Source of the DNA: Acanthochlamys bracteata
Lineage: Eukaryota > Streptophyta > Magnoliopsida > Pandanales > Velloziaceae
NCBI GenBank assembly: GCA_019914995.1
Contig: CM034137.1
Coordinates: 1,860,001 to 1,924,000 of the forward strand
DNA length: 64,000 nucleotides
Reading direction: 5' to 3'
Under the pieces are notes generated by a model that was not told the DNA's origin, ran no database searches, and worked only from the letters and a program-made list of their open reading frames with translations. The position numbers and the translations under genes are program-made. Positions 12,131 to 23,369 of this stretch are shown one piece after another (positions within the stretch are counted from its first letter, which is position 1; the number at the start of each line of letters is the position of its first letter).

Positions 12131-14924
12131 TAACATTTTATATAGAACTTGTGATTGTGCCCTTGACTTGTAAGCTTTTTGGTGGTAGATACTGCATTAA
12201 AAATATATCTTCTGGCATTGTTGATTTTGGCATTTCCCAAATGCTGCAGACAGGTTTGGAATATCTTTAGGTAAAGATTGTTGCTTTCTTCTGTAACTTT
12301 GCATCTGAAGTTTGGTCTTTCATTTTGGTTACTACTTGCTTTTTGCCACAGTTTGCTACCTTAAGTTAATATCTAGCTTTCACTAGCTCTAGTTTTCCGT
12401 CCATTTTGAAAAAGGACAACTAGCAACACACATTCTATTTAAGAATGCAGACGAAGTTGCCAGGTTCCCAGAGTACACTATCTAACCTAAAGCTTCTGTG
12501 AAAAGAAAGACTAATACTAAAGTTGTTACTGAATTTCTAGAATTATTTTTTCTTGTTATAGTTGTTCATTTTATGTCTTTTTGAATAACTGTAGTATGCT
12601 TTGAACAATATCTGACTTGAGATTTGCCTGAATGTGCGAGCTTTCAGAACTTATTGTAATTTCTGTGGGTGCCACGATTGCGAGAGAAGGAATAAAGCTT
12701 CTCTAAAGGGCGAGGAACAGGTGTTTTTGAAGCATCTAACTGGAAGCATTTTGTATAGAATCAGTCGTGTCTTCTTTTGACACTCTTGAATGAATAAAAT
12801 GAGCCTATAATGTCGACGCTAGGCTTTGATATATCATGGATTAGGAGTCTAGATCTCCAATAGTTGAATGAATTGCAGATTGTTTTGGAGTACTAATGTC
12901 ACAGTAAGGGTTGACCTGCTTCTTAGGAACATTAACACTGAAATCAATAAATATCTTCCAATCCTCTAGCAACTTGCAAAATTTTATTACAAGAGCTTTG
13001 CAGGTCCGTTTACAAAGACTGTAAATATTAATTGTTAGAGTAGTAGCTAAAGAACGCAGCATCTTGGAATAAGATGTGAGCTTCGATATGTTTCACAACC
13101 AGAGACGTGCTGCATAATATGTAGATAAATGCAAGTTCTTTCATTTATGTCATGGCAGGTGCAACCGAAATTAACTGCTTCTGGATTAACCTGGTCATTT
13201 TTGTGTTATTCCTATTTCATTACTGTTATTGTCGTGGTCATTTCTTATGGATTTTGTTTATATGTATAAGTTTTTGTTGAATTAGCTTGTTTCCAATTAT
13301 ATTTAGTTATCTTTGGCTAGGTAATATAGATGATCCTTGTTCCCTTTCCTCATTTGCAGACCCTTCTTTGCTGGTATCTTGAGCTGGACAGACATCTCAT
13401 AGAATACATCTCTAGCAAATAATTTAATCGTTATACATAATGCGTAATGCTTATAATAGTGCTACCTTCTTTGTATACGGTGATGTTTGAGAGTACTTAT
13501 TATAAAAAATTTTACTAAAATGAAAAATATTTTAGCTAGAAAACGAGCTAGATTTTTTTTTACTTGAAAACAATAATAGAAATTACACATATAAGAGTTA
13601 TATAAGAATTATAGGATATGTAATTCATCTATAATTTTTTTAATTTTAAAATTTCTTTAAAATGTAAGAATTTTTTTAAAATAAAAAGTAATACTATAAG
13701 TAGTGCCAAACATCCCTTACAACATTCGATTCGGTGAATTCAATTTAGGTATTGGCATATGCTTATAATTTTTTTTTTTCAATATTTTATTACATATTTT
13801 TTAATAATTTTTTAGAATATTCACATTTTTAAAATTTAAAAATATAATAAATTAAGTAATGTAATTGTATTATTCAACTTATTATTTAAATAATTTTTTT
13901 TTATTTTTAAAATGTTTTTTTTTTGAAAAAGTTTTTTTGAAAAGTATTTTCAAACCTTCATATTCTAGCGAGAATTCTAAATCTGAATTGTCCGCCGGCG
14001 TTCAAATATTTAATGTTTTGATTCTTTTTTGCTTTATCTGTTGCTCATCAAATTTATATTTAGTTTAATATCCTGATCCAATTTTTACCAAATTTAGGTT
14101 TAGAAATCTTCTCCTCACCAAGTCTCTTGCATGTTAATAATAGTCTCTTGAAAGTTCAAAACACTAACCTAAAGCAAGGCGGCACATAGAAGAAATTGCA
14201 TAAGCTAGCTATCCTCGTATTTTCAGCAACCAACAAAGAACAGGCATGTATGTACTGACTAGCAGCAGCTGGGGAGGCAATTCAGACTCATCCCAACTTC
14301 AATATTCCTAACTATTGATTGTTATTTTCAGCCCATGCGTATTCGATACAAATTTACAACCTCTTGCTCATACGCATTGGCCTCCCACTATCACAAATGC
14401 TGAAATTTTTTATATACAACAAGTTATAAACTTGTCCAAAAGATAGTGCTACACTACTCGCTCCCCAAACTTTCTACTCTAAAAAGTTTTCTATTACAAA
14501 AGGTTCAGATTTTTGGCCGGTGCTTAAGCTTTATCTCAGGTTATAAACTTAGAACCGACCCATGATATGATCATTGGATTATGTAAACAAATCTTTCTTA
14601 TTAAAATAAGCTAATATCTTTACCCTTTCCCCCACTAATTAAGCATAAAAGAACTTGAAACAATGAAACATTACGTTAACGTTTGTGAAAACTTTATAAA
14701 GGTCTACCGGCTGATAAAAATATTTTTATTTATTTTAAAAAATAATAATACATAATAATAAAATTTTATAGTATAATTTTTATATATTTTTATAATTTAA
14801 ATAATTTTAAAATATTAAAAAAATATTTAAAAATATGAATAAATAAATAAAAAGTATTTCACGACGTTTGCTAAAGGCAAGCCGCTGAATGTTATAGTGA
14901 ACTTGTACCACCACGACCGCGGGA

Positions 14925-15145
14925 GCACGTTTTAAACGTTATTTTTTAATTTTTTTTAATTTTATATTTTTTAATATTTATTTTATAAATATTTAAAAAT
15001 TTTATTAAAAAATTTAGATAGTGTAAAAAAATTTTACATGATAAAATCTTTCTATTATATATTTTAATTATTTTTTAAAATAAAAAAAATAAAACTTATT
15101 TTTTATTTTTAAAAATTTTATTTCATAAATAAATTTCAAACGCAT
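14925..15145. repeat. AT-rich TIR element, GTTTGG family
   Basis: Bounded by GCACGTTTTAAACGTTATTT on the left and TTTCAAACGCATCC on the right, forming imperfect inverted ends around an AT-rich core that matches the element at 46446-46700. Non-coding. Confidence 0.45.
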
Positions 15146-15946
15146 CCCACGCTCAGAAGGATGGGACAACTCCAACCTTTTTAATATCTATAACATATAG
15201 CTCGTATCTAGACTTTCTGCTTTATATAACTACAAGATAAAACTTTTATGTTATATTAATTACGAAACTTTTGTATTGCATATAGAAGAATATCGCACTA
15301 CTATTATGATATGGTACCTTTTGATTTATTTATTTAACTTTTTACTCCAAATATATGAGCATGTTGGGGGTGCTGGCGCTAGACTAGACTGGCCCACTAA
15401 CCCGCCCAAGTTAGTGAGTCGGTTAGTGTGCCAATCTATTTGCTGCCTCAGGCCCCGTCACCAGCGAGTCAGCTTCGGGTAACGATCGCAGGTCACATCA
15501 ACAAAACGGATCCCCATACTCTAAATGAAGTTTCCTCTAAATGAATTTTCCTGTACGTATCTGTTCTAGCTTGTTTCTTATTTCGGATATTTATTTATTT
15601 GTTGCTGCAAGTACTACGAAGTAGAATTAATAAGTTAATTAATTCAGGAAAAAAAATTGAGAGCGCATGCGAACCTTCATAATTCCGTCTTCTTCACGGA
15701 CCGCAACCTCCGGCCACGGCACTGTTCTTTTTCTTCCTTTTTTATCTTTGCATTCCTTCACACGCATCCTAACTTCGGTTTTCCTATTTTGCCCTTTCAA
15801 TTTCACAAAACCTTAACGTGTAATATGTAAATTAGCAGTTATTGTGTAAGGTTAAATTAGGTTTTTGAGGAAGGAAAAGTTGCTGCAGTACTAGGGGTGA
15901 GTAGTTTCAGGGGCAGCTTTTTGGAGAGATAATTTTATATACAGAT

Positions 15947-15988
15947 ATTATTGTCTGAATCTACGTCGATGTAGATTCAGACAATAAT
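15947..15988. repeat. Perfect 18-bp inverted repeat (hairpin) in the HD-ZIP III promoter
   Basis: The left arm at 15947-15964 (ATTATTGTCTGAATCTAC) is matched exactly by its reverse complement at 15971-15988, with the six-base loop GTCGAT. Directly after it, TACGTCGATGTAG at 15989-16001 repeats the bases spanning the loop (15962-15974). It lies about 40 bp upstream of a TATA box. Confidence 0.95.
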
Positions 15989-16027
15989 TACGTCGATGTA
16001 GGGGTGTTTTCGTCATTGATTTGTTCT

Positions 16028-16035
16028 TATATAAA
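16028..16035 (+). promoter_or_regulatory. TATA box, HD-ZIP III gene
   Basis: TATATAAA, followed about 25-30 bases later by pyrimidine/CA context suited to a transcription start near 16060. If this is the promoter, the leader to the ATG at 17126 is over 1 kb, possibly with a leader intron. Long leaders are usual in HD-ZIP III genes. Confidence 0.5.
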
Positions 16036-17125
16036 TGTTTCGGGTATTGTCTATTCATCTCCGTCCTTGGTTAGTGAACAAGGCAAACGAGTAGCTCACC
16101 AGTTCCTTGCTTTGACAGAAGAAAAGATAACAAAGAAAAGCCTAGGGAAAAAAACGAGTTGATCAACTGAGTGAACTCGGTGAGGAAACGAGTTTGCGTT
16201 TTTGTCTAGAAGCTAAAAGAAGAAGATGATATTAACGAATTTTTCAAGTACGAACTGGTGCAGCTAGAGCTAATAGGATTTTCATTCTTTTCTTGTTTTT
16301 GTTTTTTTTTTTTTTCCTTTCTTTCTTACTATTTTGTTTTTTTTTTCGGTTTGCTTTAATCTATACAATAGATCAGCTTGGCAGTAGATAATTGGTAATA
16401 GAGTGATCTTCCGGCGTTGATCTTTGGGAAAAGCTGCAGCAAGCAAAAGCACTTTGATCCAGCAACAGCTCCGTGAAGAACACAGAACAGTTCATTTGGC
16501 CAACTCGGTGCAACGACTCGTTTTGAAAGTTTTCTGCTTTTCCGTTTCTTTCGTTTTTTCTTTGCATTCTTCTTCGGATAGCTGGTTGGGTTGCTACGGC
16601 GTTGGAGAAGGGGAGAAATAAGAGTAGAGAAGCAGCAGTATATTTGGGTTTGCTGCGTCAGGGAATGTTGTTTGGTCCAAGGTTTATCTGTTAATTAAAG
16701 AGAGAGGAAAAATGAAATGTTTTTGGGAAAAAGCCATTCTTGTGTAGTAGAAGGAAGTAAGAAAACTTCAAAACTATTGGGCAAAACAAAAGAAAAACGA
16801 AAGCAAGTGGAGAATCTCTAAAAGAAAAGTTTTTGTCTTTCTTTAATTTTCTTGTTTTTCTTTCGGCCATTTGTTTGCGGGCCTATTCTTTCTTGTTCCC
16901 GCTCCCTGAAATTTTCTTCTTTGCTTGTCGCTGCCTGGGCATACTCGGCAATCACGGAACACAACACCAGCAGCGCCCATTGCTTCTGCAACAAAGTGAA
17001 ACAAAAGAAAAAGAAATCTTGGGGTGTGAAGAAATCAGTGCATGGTTCTCTACTGCAACTGCGCTGAAAGCAAAGAGCTAATATATCATTACTGGAAGTA
17101 GTATTAGAGATTTTAAAATTTCAAT

Positions 17126-20100
17126 ATGATGGTGGTAGGCAGCAATGGAGGGAGCAAGAACGGAAACGGCTGCGGAGGGATTGATAACGGGAAGTATGTC
17201 CGGTATACGCCGGAGCAGGTGGAGGCGTTGGAAAGATTGTACCATGAATGTCCCAAGCCAAGTTCCCTCAGGCGGCAGCAACTCATCCGCGACTGGCCCA
17301 TTCTCTCAAACATTGAGCCTAAGCAGATCAAGGTCTGGTTCCAGAACCGCAGGTGTGCGAATGAAAGGATAAAGATGTGGATCTTTTCTTAAAACTTGTA
17401 CCTTTCATTTGGATGATTGATGCATGGTAGGCGTTGTTTTTTGTAGGTGTAGAGAAAAACAGAGGAAGGAGGCGTCACGGCTTCAGGCGCTCAACCGGAA
17501 GCTTACGGCGATGAACAAGCTGCTGATGGAGGAGAACGACAGATTGCAGAAACAGGTCTCGCAGTTGGTCTATGACAATGGGTACTACCGGCAGCAAACG
17601 CAGAATGTAAGCTCTCTCTCTTACTCTTATGTGACTGTTGGAAACTTGGTTTCCCTATTTTAGGAGAGTTTTGCAAATCTTGTATTTTTAGGGAACAACT
17701 TGCAGTTGTTAGATCTATCAATCATAAAAGTCGACACAGAATTATAGCTTTTATTCATGTCCGTATCTCTTTGTAGGATGCCTCAAACTGAATGGAGATA
17801 GGTAGCTTGTTGTTTTAATTCAATATCCGATAGAATTTTGTCTCTCAAGTGAAATTGCTTGAGCTATGTGCAACAGGTGGCACTAGCGACCACCGACACT
17901 AGCTGCGAGTCAGTGGTGACAAGTGGGCAGCAGCACCACCTCACTCCCCAGCATGCACCGCGTGAGGCTAGCCCTGCTGGGTGAGTTTGCCTTTCGATTT
18001 TGTTTCAATGATGGTTACTCTTTTTATATTGTCGTTCAATACAGATTTGCTGTTTGCAAATCTGCTATGAATCATAGTTGATGGCGTATTGCTGTTTTTG
18101 GGCAGACTCATGTCAATTGCAGAGGAGACATTAACAGAGTTTCTGTCGAAGGCCACTGGAACCGCTGTTGAGTGGGTCCAAATGCCTGGGATGAAGGTAA
18201 CGGGTTGCTCTGATATGCCACTCAATGCCTACGCTACTATGAATAATTTGGCTTGTTATCTTCAAGCTTGATGCTTGGAGCGTTTATGCTTAATTCTTTT
18301 TCCGTTATCTTGTAATGCAGCCTGGTCCGGATTCAATAGGAATCATTGCTATTTCTCATGGATGCACTGGTGTGGCAGCACGAGCTTGCGGCCTTGTAAG
18401 TCTAGAACCTACAGAGGTAGGTGTTGACATTATCGTAGTTTACCAATTTAAATGTCAATTAGTTAAGCGTATAATAGGTAAATGCTGATTGATGGACTTA
18501 TGCTGGCTTCATCTTTTGCTTCCTTCCAGGTTGCCGAACTCCTTAAAGATCGGCTATCATGGTTCCGTGATTGCCGGTCAGTGGATGTGGTGAACATACT
18601 GCCAACTAGAAACAATGGAACTATTGAGCTGCTCTATATGCAGGTCTTCATTCATCCACTCTGAATCTTTATAAGATGAATACTTACCGTACAGAGGAAA
18701 AAAGTTGAAGATCTGAATTTTAAGCATTTTCCATTGCAGCTCTATGCCCTTACTACGCTTGCACCTGCTCATGATTTCTGGTTGTTACGATACACATCTA
18801 TTCTAGATGATGGAAGCCTTGTGGTGAGTTCTCTACTTCTTTTGTGGATTTCGAATATAGTAGTTGTGCCACTATTCCTATTATCTCATATTAAATTCAT
18901 AATCTCTTTTACATCTGCAAATTAGGTCTGTGAGAGATCCTTGAGTAATATGCAAGCTGGCCCAAGCATGCCTCCTGTGCAGCCCTTCATAAGAGCAGAA
19001 ATGCTGCCTAGTGGATACTTGATAAGACCCTGTGATGGTGGAGGCTCAGTCATACACATTGTCGATCATATGGACATGGAGGTATTTCAATGGTGGTTAT
19101 TGCTTCTGTATAAGTGGAGCTCAAAATACTCAAGAATCCCTTCTTTTGTATAGTTACATTGTTATTTGTGATTGTTAGCCTTGGAGCATACCTGAAGTTA
19201 TACGGCCACTCTATGAATCATCTACAATTGTTGCTCAGAAGACAACAATGACGGTCAGTCACATTTATATCACCTCCTTGATCAATTTGATATATGATAT
19301 GATGCATGTCTTTGAAGCTCCTCACTTGTGAGAAAGCATAAGGAAGTACGTGGTCCTTTAGTGCAACAATAGTATGGTTATATATTAGCCACTTCCCCTC
19401 CATGATATGGGATATGCAATTTTGGAAAAGCAAAGCATGCAGTCTATGAATCTAAAATTCCTCCATCAACTAGGATAATTCTTTAACACAGTTGAAAAAA
19501 GAAGGATGAAGGTCGTAGATTTCTTCTACTCTTGTCATATCTGAGGCCCAAACAAGTAAATGGTCCTTTTGCATGAACGTCCACTTTCATTCTGCTCCAT
19601 GTAACCTCTTTGATTATACAGGCACTGCGTCACTTGAGGCAGATCTCTCATGAAGTTTCCAATGCTACAAACAATGGCTGGGGCCGGAGGCCTGCAGCTT
19701 TGAGAGCACTTAGCCAGAGGCTAAGCAGGTGAGTTTCTTCTGGTTAATATAGTTTGTTTGTGCATTTGGCTTATGTTATTGCAAGTGTCCAGGGGTTTCA
19801 ATGAAGCTGTGAATGGATTCAGCAATGAAGGTTGGTCTATGATCTGTGATGGCGTGGATGATGTCACTATCCTTGTTAACTCATCTCCTAGTCAGATGAT
19901 GGGCTTAAATCTTGGCGTCGCAAATGGATTGTCTTCAATTGGATACTCCATCCTTTGCGCCAAGACATCCATGCTACTACAGGTTGTTGAACAATAATTG
20001 AAGAAAAGCTTTTTGAGTCAATACTTAGCTGACAACTAACTGCACAAATGAATTTATCTTGGCTTCTTTAAGTACAAATTTGCAGCATGTTTCCTTGTGA

Positions 20101-23100
20101 TTTTGGTGTATTAACTATCAAATAGAATATGAATTAAATTAGTATACATAGAATTGCATAAATTACAGAGCATGAAGTCCTGCTTGCAATATACCATATA
20201 TTATATTTTATAATGTCAATTTAGAAACTTTAAAGTAGAGTTATTTTTTCGGATAGCCTATAAACAACTGTGGTTTAAATGTACATTTCTCACCTGACTG
20301 CTTAATGGGATAGATTCTCAGAGAGCATTCCTACTTTTACATTTTAGCTTCTCGAAGTGCTGACCTTGTCTTATTTCTGAAAATTTTCAATAATATAGCT
20401 TCTGCTCTTCTCTCATTTGTACCTGCAGAATGTGTCTCCAGCTACGCTCCTAAGGTACTTGAGAGAGCACCGTTCAGAATGGGCTGATATTAACATAGAT
20501 GCCTACTCTGCAGCAGCTGCAAAAGGTAGTCCATGCGCTTTACCTGTTTCACATATTGGTGGCTTTGGAGGGCAAGTAATACTTCCTTTGGCTCACACAC
20601 TTGAACATGAAGAGGTAGTCATGCTATTCATCTGTGGTTGCTTCTCTTTAGAAAGGGCCTTGTTTTTCAGTTGCTTTATTCATAGTGAGCTTTTAAATGT
20701 GCTTTCTTTTCCTTGTTCTCAACAGTTTCTGGAGGTGCTCAAGCTAGAAACTGCTGGCTATACTCATGATAGTGTGATGCCTCGTGATGTATTTCTTCTG
20801 CAAGTAAGTCTTCTACAAAATCCTCAGAGCTTCTTGTGATAGACTGGTTTAGTTTGTTCCTTGACTGTAGAGAATAGTTTTGCTAACACTATTTCGTTCT
20901 TTCTAACTTATTTGTATTTTTGTAAGCTGAAGTATTCTTGAGTTTGATCTTATAGACGTAGAGATATGTAATTACAGCTAAGCCTGATTTCTTTTTTAAA
21001 AATCTGTCATCTAACTATTGAGAGAGGATTACGCCTATTTTGCAGCTATGCAATGGAGTGGATGAGAGCTCAGCTATCACCATTGCAGAGCTTATATTTG
21101 CTCCAATAGATGCATCATTTGTTGATGATGCACCAGTTATACCTTCAGGCTTCCGCATAATCCCTCTTGAGTCTGTGACGGTGTGTTATTCAAATGTGAA
21201 CTTATTACAGCTTGGACTTCAAATTTATTGTGATATCTGTATAATTAAGTATGCTAGATACCTTTAAGTTATTACTTTTGCTTGTCATTCAGGGTTCCTC
21301 CAGTCCAAATCGCACTCTAGACCTTGCTTCTACCCTTGAGATTGGATCAGCAGGAAACAAAGTATATTCTGATTGTCCTGCAAGTTGCAGTAATATGAAA
21401 TCTGTCATGACTATTGCGTTCCAATTTGCGTTTGAGACTCACCTCCAAGAAAAAATCGCATTTATTGCACGCCAATATGTTCGCAGCATAATAGCTTCGG
21501 TTGAACGAGTTGCGCTAGCTCTCTCACCCTTGTGCCGAAGTGCTTATGGTGGCCTCCATCTTCCTCATGGGCTTCCAGAAGCAGGAGCCCTTGTCTGCTG
21601 GATCATTCGTAGCTACAGGCATGAATTATTAATATTCACACAGTAGTGCTTTTTTATGTATCACTTATTGACTGATTTAGGTAAGTTTAGAATCTATTAC
21701 TACATTCTAAAACATAACGAAAGGTAGATAAATACATTGATGTAATGATTCTAGACAGGTGCAGGAAGCTTAGTTGAACAGGAGGGTCTAGTGTGTGGTT
21801 CATCTGCGTGTAGTATAGTGAAAATGTGCTGAAGATCATTCCTGATTAGGATCATTAAGTAGGATATCACAACTTCGTAGCATCAGTCATTTAGAATTTC
21901 AAATTCACAAGAAATATGTACATTCAGCTTTGCGAACGTTAACTTCTTGTGCAAAGCAATTCAGATGTCTCTGCAATGTAATTTAGTAAACTCTCTTTTT
22001 ATATTGAAGTTCAAATATGAACCATACTTATCTATATTTGTGGTGCTTTTTCTAGGTTGCATTCTGGAACTGACCTGTTTAAAAGTGGTAGTGGAAGCAG
22101 TGAAGCTCTTCTCAAAATGCTTTGGAATCAGCAAGATGCTATAGTTTGTTGTTCAGTGGAGGTATACTTGTTGTAATTCTGTTTCATATTCTTAAAGACG
22201 TGTATTTCAACTTTGCTTAGGGAAGTATGACGTCTCTAGCTAGTGCGCTACATACTGAAACTTTTTGAAAGATAAAGTTTTCAACTTGCTTGCTACATGA
22301 GATGTTCAAATTTCCAGCCTTTGATAGTTAACAAGGACCAGCTGAATAACCTCCAGCCTGATCAACTCGTAACTGATCCTTCTCTCGAGCGAAGATTTCG
22401 TGCCCAGATTGGGAATCTTAAGTGTGTTAAGTGTTGTTCTCATGGTCTAGGAGTAAATTTTGCTAACTTGTCACCATGTTTACGAGGATGGTTTATGAGT
22501 TCTTCTCATAGATATATTGTTTTATGCCTTAGTTCTCTTTCTGATCTGTTAGTTATGTCTGAGTGATTTGAGTCAAGAGGCGAAGAAGGAGGATATCTAA
22601 GTAGTTTGTGAATTTTTGGTTTCCTTTTAGAGTTAACAAGAAGTCTCTGAATTAGATGAACTTTAGTTCGATATCAGTGAGCTAACCTATTAGTTCTACT
22701 TTAAAGAAAAGATAGTTTATCACATACCAGAAATATGCGGAATTTCTCCTCATTCTCTAAAACTGCTGGTTAGTTTCCGTGGGACATGTCTCTTAAGTTG
22801 TTCTTAGTGTTAATTTGTAAATTCCCTGAACAGTTTGAGAATAATGATACAAGTACCAATAGTATCTGATTGTACAAGCATGAAGGATACTCTAGCTAGC
22901 TTAAGAGACACTAGAGTTGTTCTTATGTTAAGTATGGTGCCCTCTCCTCTGTATTTTGCAGGCAATTCCAGTTTTCAACTTTGCAAACCAGGCAGGTCTT
23001 GACATGCTGGAAACAACTTTTGCATCCCTGCGAGACATTACAATGGAGAAGATTTTTGACGATCATGGTCGAAAAGCGCTATGCAATGAGCTCCCTAATG

Positions 23101-23369
23101 TAGTTCAACAGGTTAGTGGCCTTTGCACTGTCATCCTACAATCGAATTCAATTTCTAAAACTTCTCGGTCATGGATATCAAAGCTGCATTAAAAAATATT
23201 GAAGTTTGATTTAATTTGGCAGGGTTTTGCATGTCTTCAAGGTGGAATCTGTATGTCAACTATGGGTCGCCCAGTCTCCTATGAGAAAGCAGTGGCATGG
23301 AAAGTGCTAAATGAAGAGGAAGAAGCTCATTGCCTCTGCTTCATGTTCATGAACTGGTCCTTCGCTTAA
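17126..23369 (+). CDS. HD-ZIP class III homeodomain-leucine zipper factor (ATHB-8/ATHB-15 type)
   Basis: Eighteen exons for 843 residues: 17126-17352, 17447-17606, 17877-17980, 18106-18196, 18321-18416, 18530-18643, 18740-18823, 18926-19081, 19179-19253, 19622-19728, 19793-19982, 20429-20614, 20726-20803, 21046-21180, 21293-21618, 22056-22161, 22962-23111, 23223-23369. Phases all join. Homeodomain at about 22-82 (WFQNRRCREKQRKEASRLQ), leucine zipper at about 85-125, START lipid-binding domain at about 155-370, and a C-terminal MEKHLA domain ending NWSFA. The words LATTDTSCESVVTSGQ and HHLTPQH favour the ATHB-8 subgroup; members promote vascular and meristem patterning and adaxial identity. 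The mRNA keeps the miR165/166 site. Oddities: intron 15 uses a GC donor, and several usually fixed residues differ (D56-W57 for Glu-Cys, LYALTTLAPAHDF for LYAPTTLAPARDF). There is no stop or frameshift, so it looks functional. Confidence 0.95.
18186..18330 (+). promoter_or_regulatory. miR165/166 target site, split by intron 4
   Basis: Exon 4 ends CTGGGATGAAG (18186-18196) and exon 5 begins CCTGGTCCGG (18321-18330). Only in the spliced mRNA do these form the 21-base site complementary to miR165/166 found in all HD-ZIP III genes. It encodes PGMKPGP at the start of the START domain (Lys194/Pro195 junction). The two halves are intact. Confidence 0.95.
22312..22425 (+). pseudogene. Protein-like segment inside HD-ZIP III intron 16
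   Basis: Within the 800-bp intron 16 an open stretch reads PLIVNKDQLNNLQPDQLVTD, then PSLERRFRAQIGNLK. It is preceded by TTTCCAG and followed by AAGTGTGTTAAG, as if flanked by splice signals. Its composition is protein-like and unlike the surrounding intron, but it has no counterpart in HD-ZIP III proteins. I do not recognise it. It may be an exon-sized fragment of another gene captured in the intron, or a chance open frame. Confidence 0.3.

Larger units (their letters stand above)
10741..13450 (+). ncRNA. Possible spliced transcription unit, coding potential unresolved
   Basis: The stretch 10764-10920 is unlike its AT-rich surroundings. It is C/T-rich and GC-richer, as plant 5' exons often are. 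An ATG at 10764 opens only a short frame (MATSANRKQFPWPKHGGD, then stop). Further right come several exon-like pieces between AG and GT dinucleotides. One, near 12640-12700, reads ELSELIVISVGATIAREGIK before a stop. An AATAAA lies near 12795. I could not join these into one reading frame. It may be a small-protein gene with many short exons, a long non-coding RNA, or a decayed gene. A Tourist-like MITE (11157-11827) and a 90-bp duplication sit inside it. Confidence 0.25.
13451..16020. other. AT-rich intergenic region upstream of the HD-ZIP III gene
   Basis: Mostly AT-rich, with MITE-like blocks at about 14700-14870 and 14925-15145. A GC-richer patch (15355-15500) follows. The last 500 bases are probably the promoter of the HD-ZIP III gene and include the palindrome at 15947-15988. 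No credible gene is seen. Confidence 0.45.
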
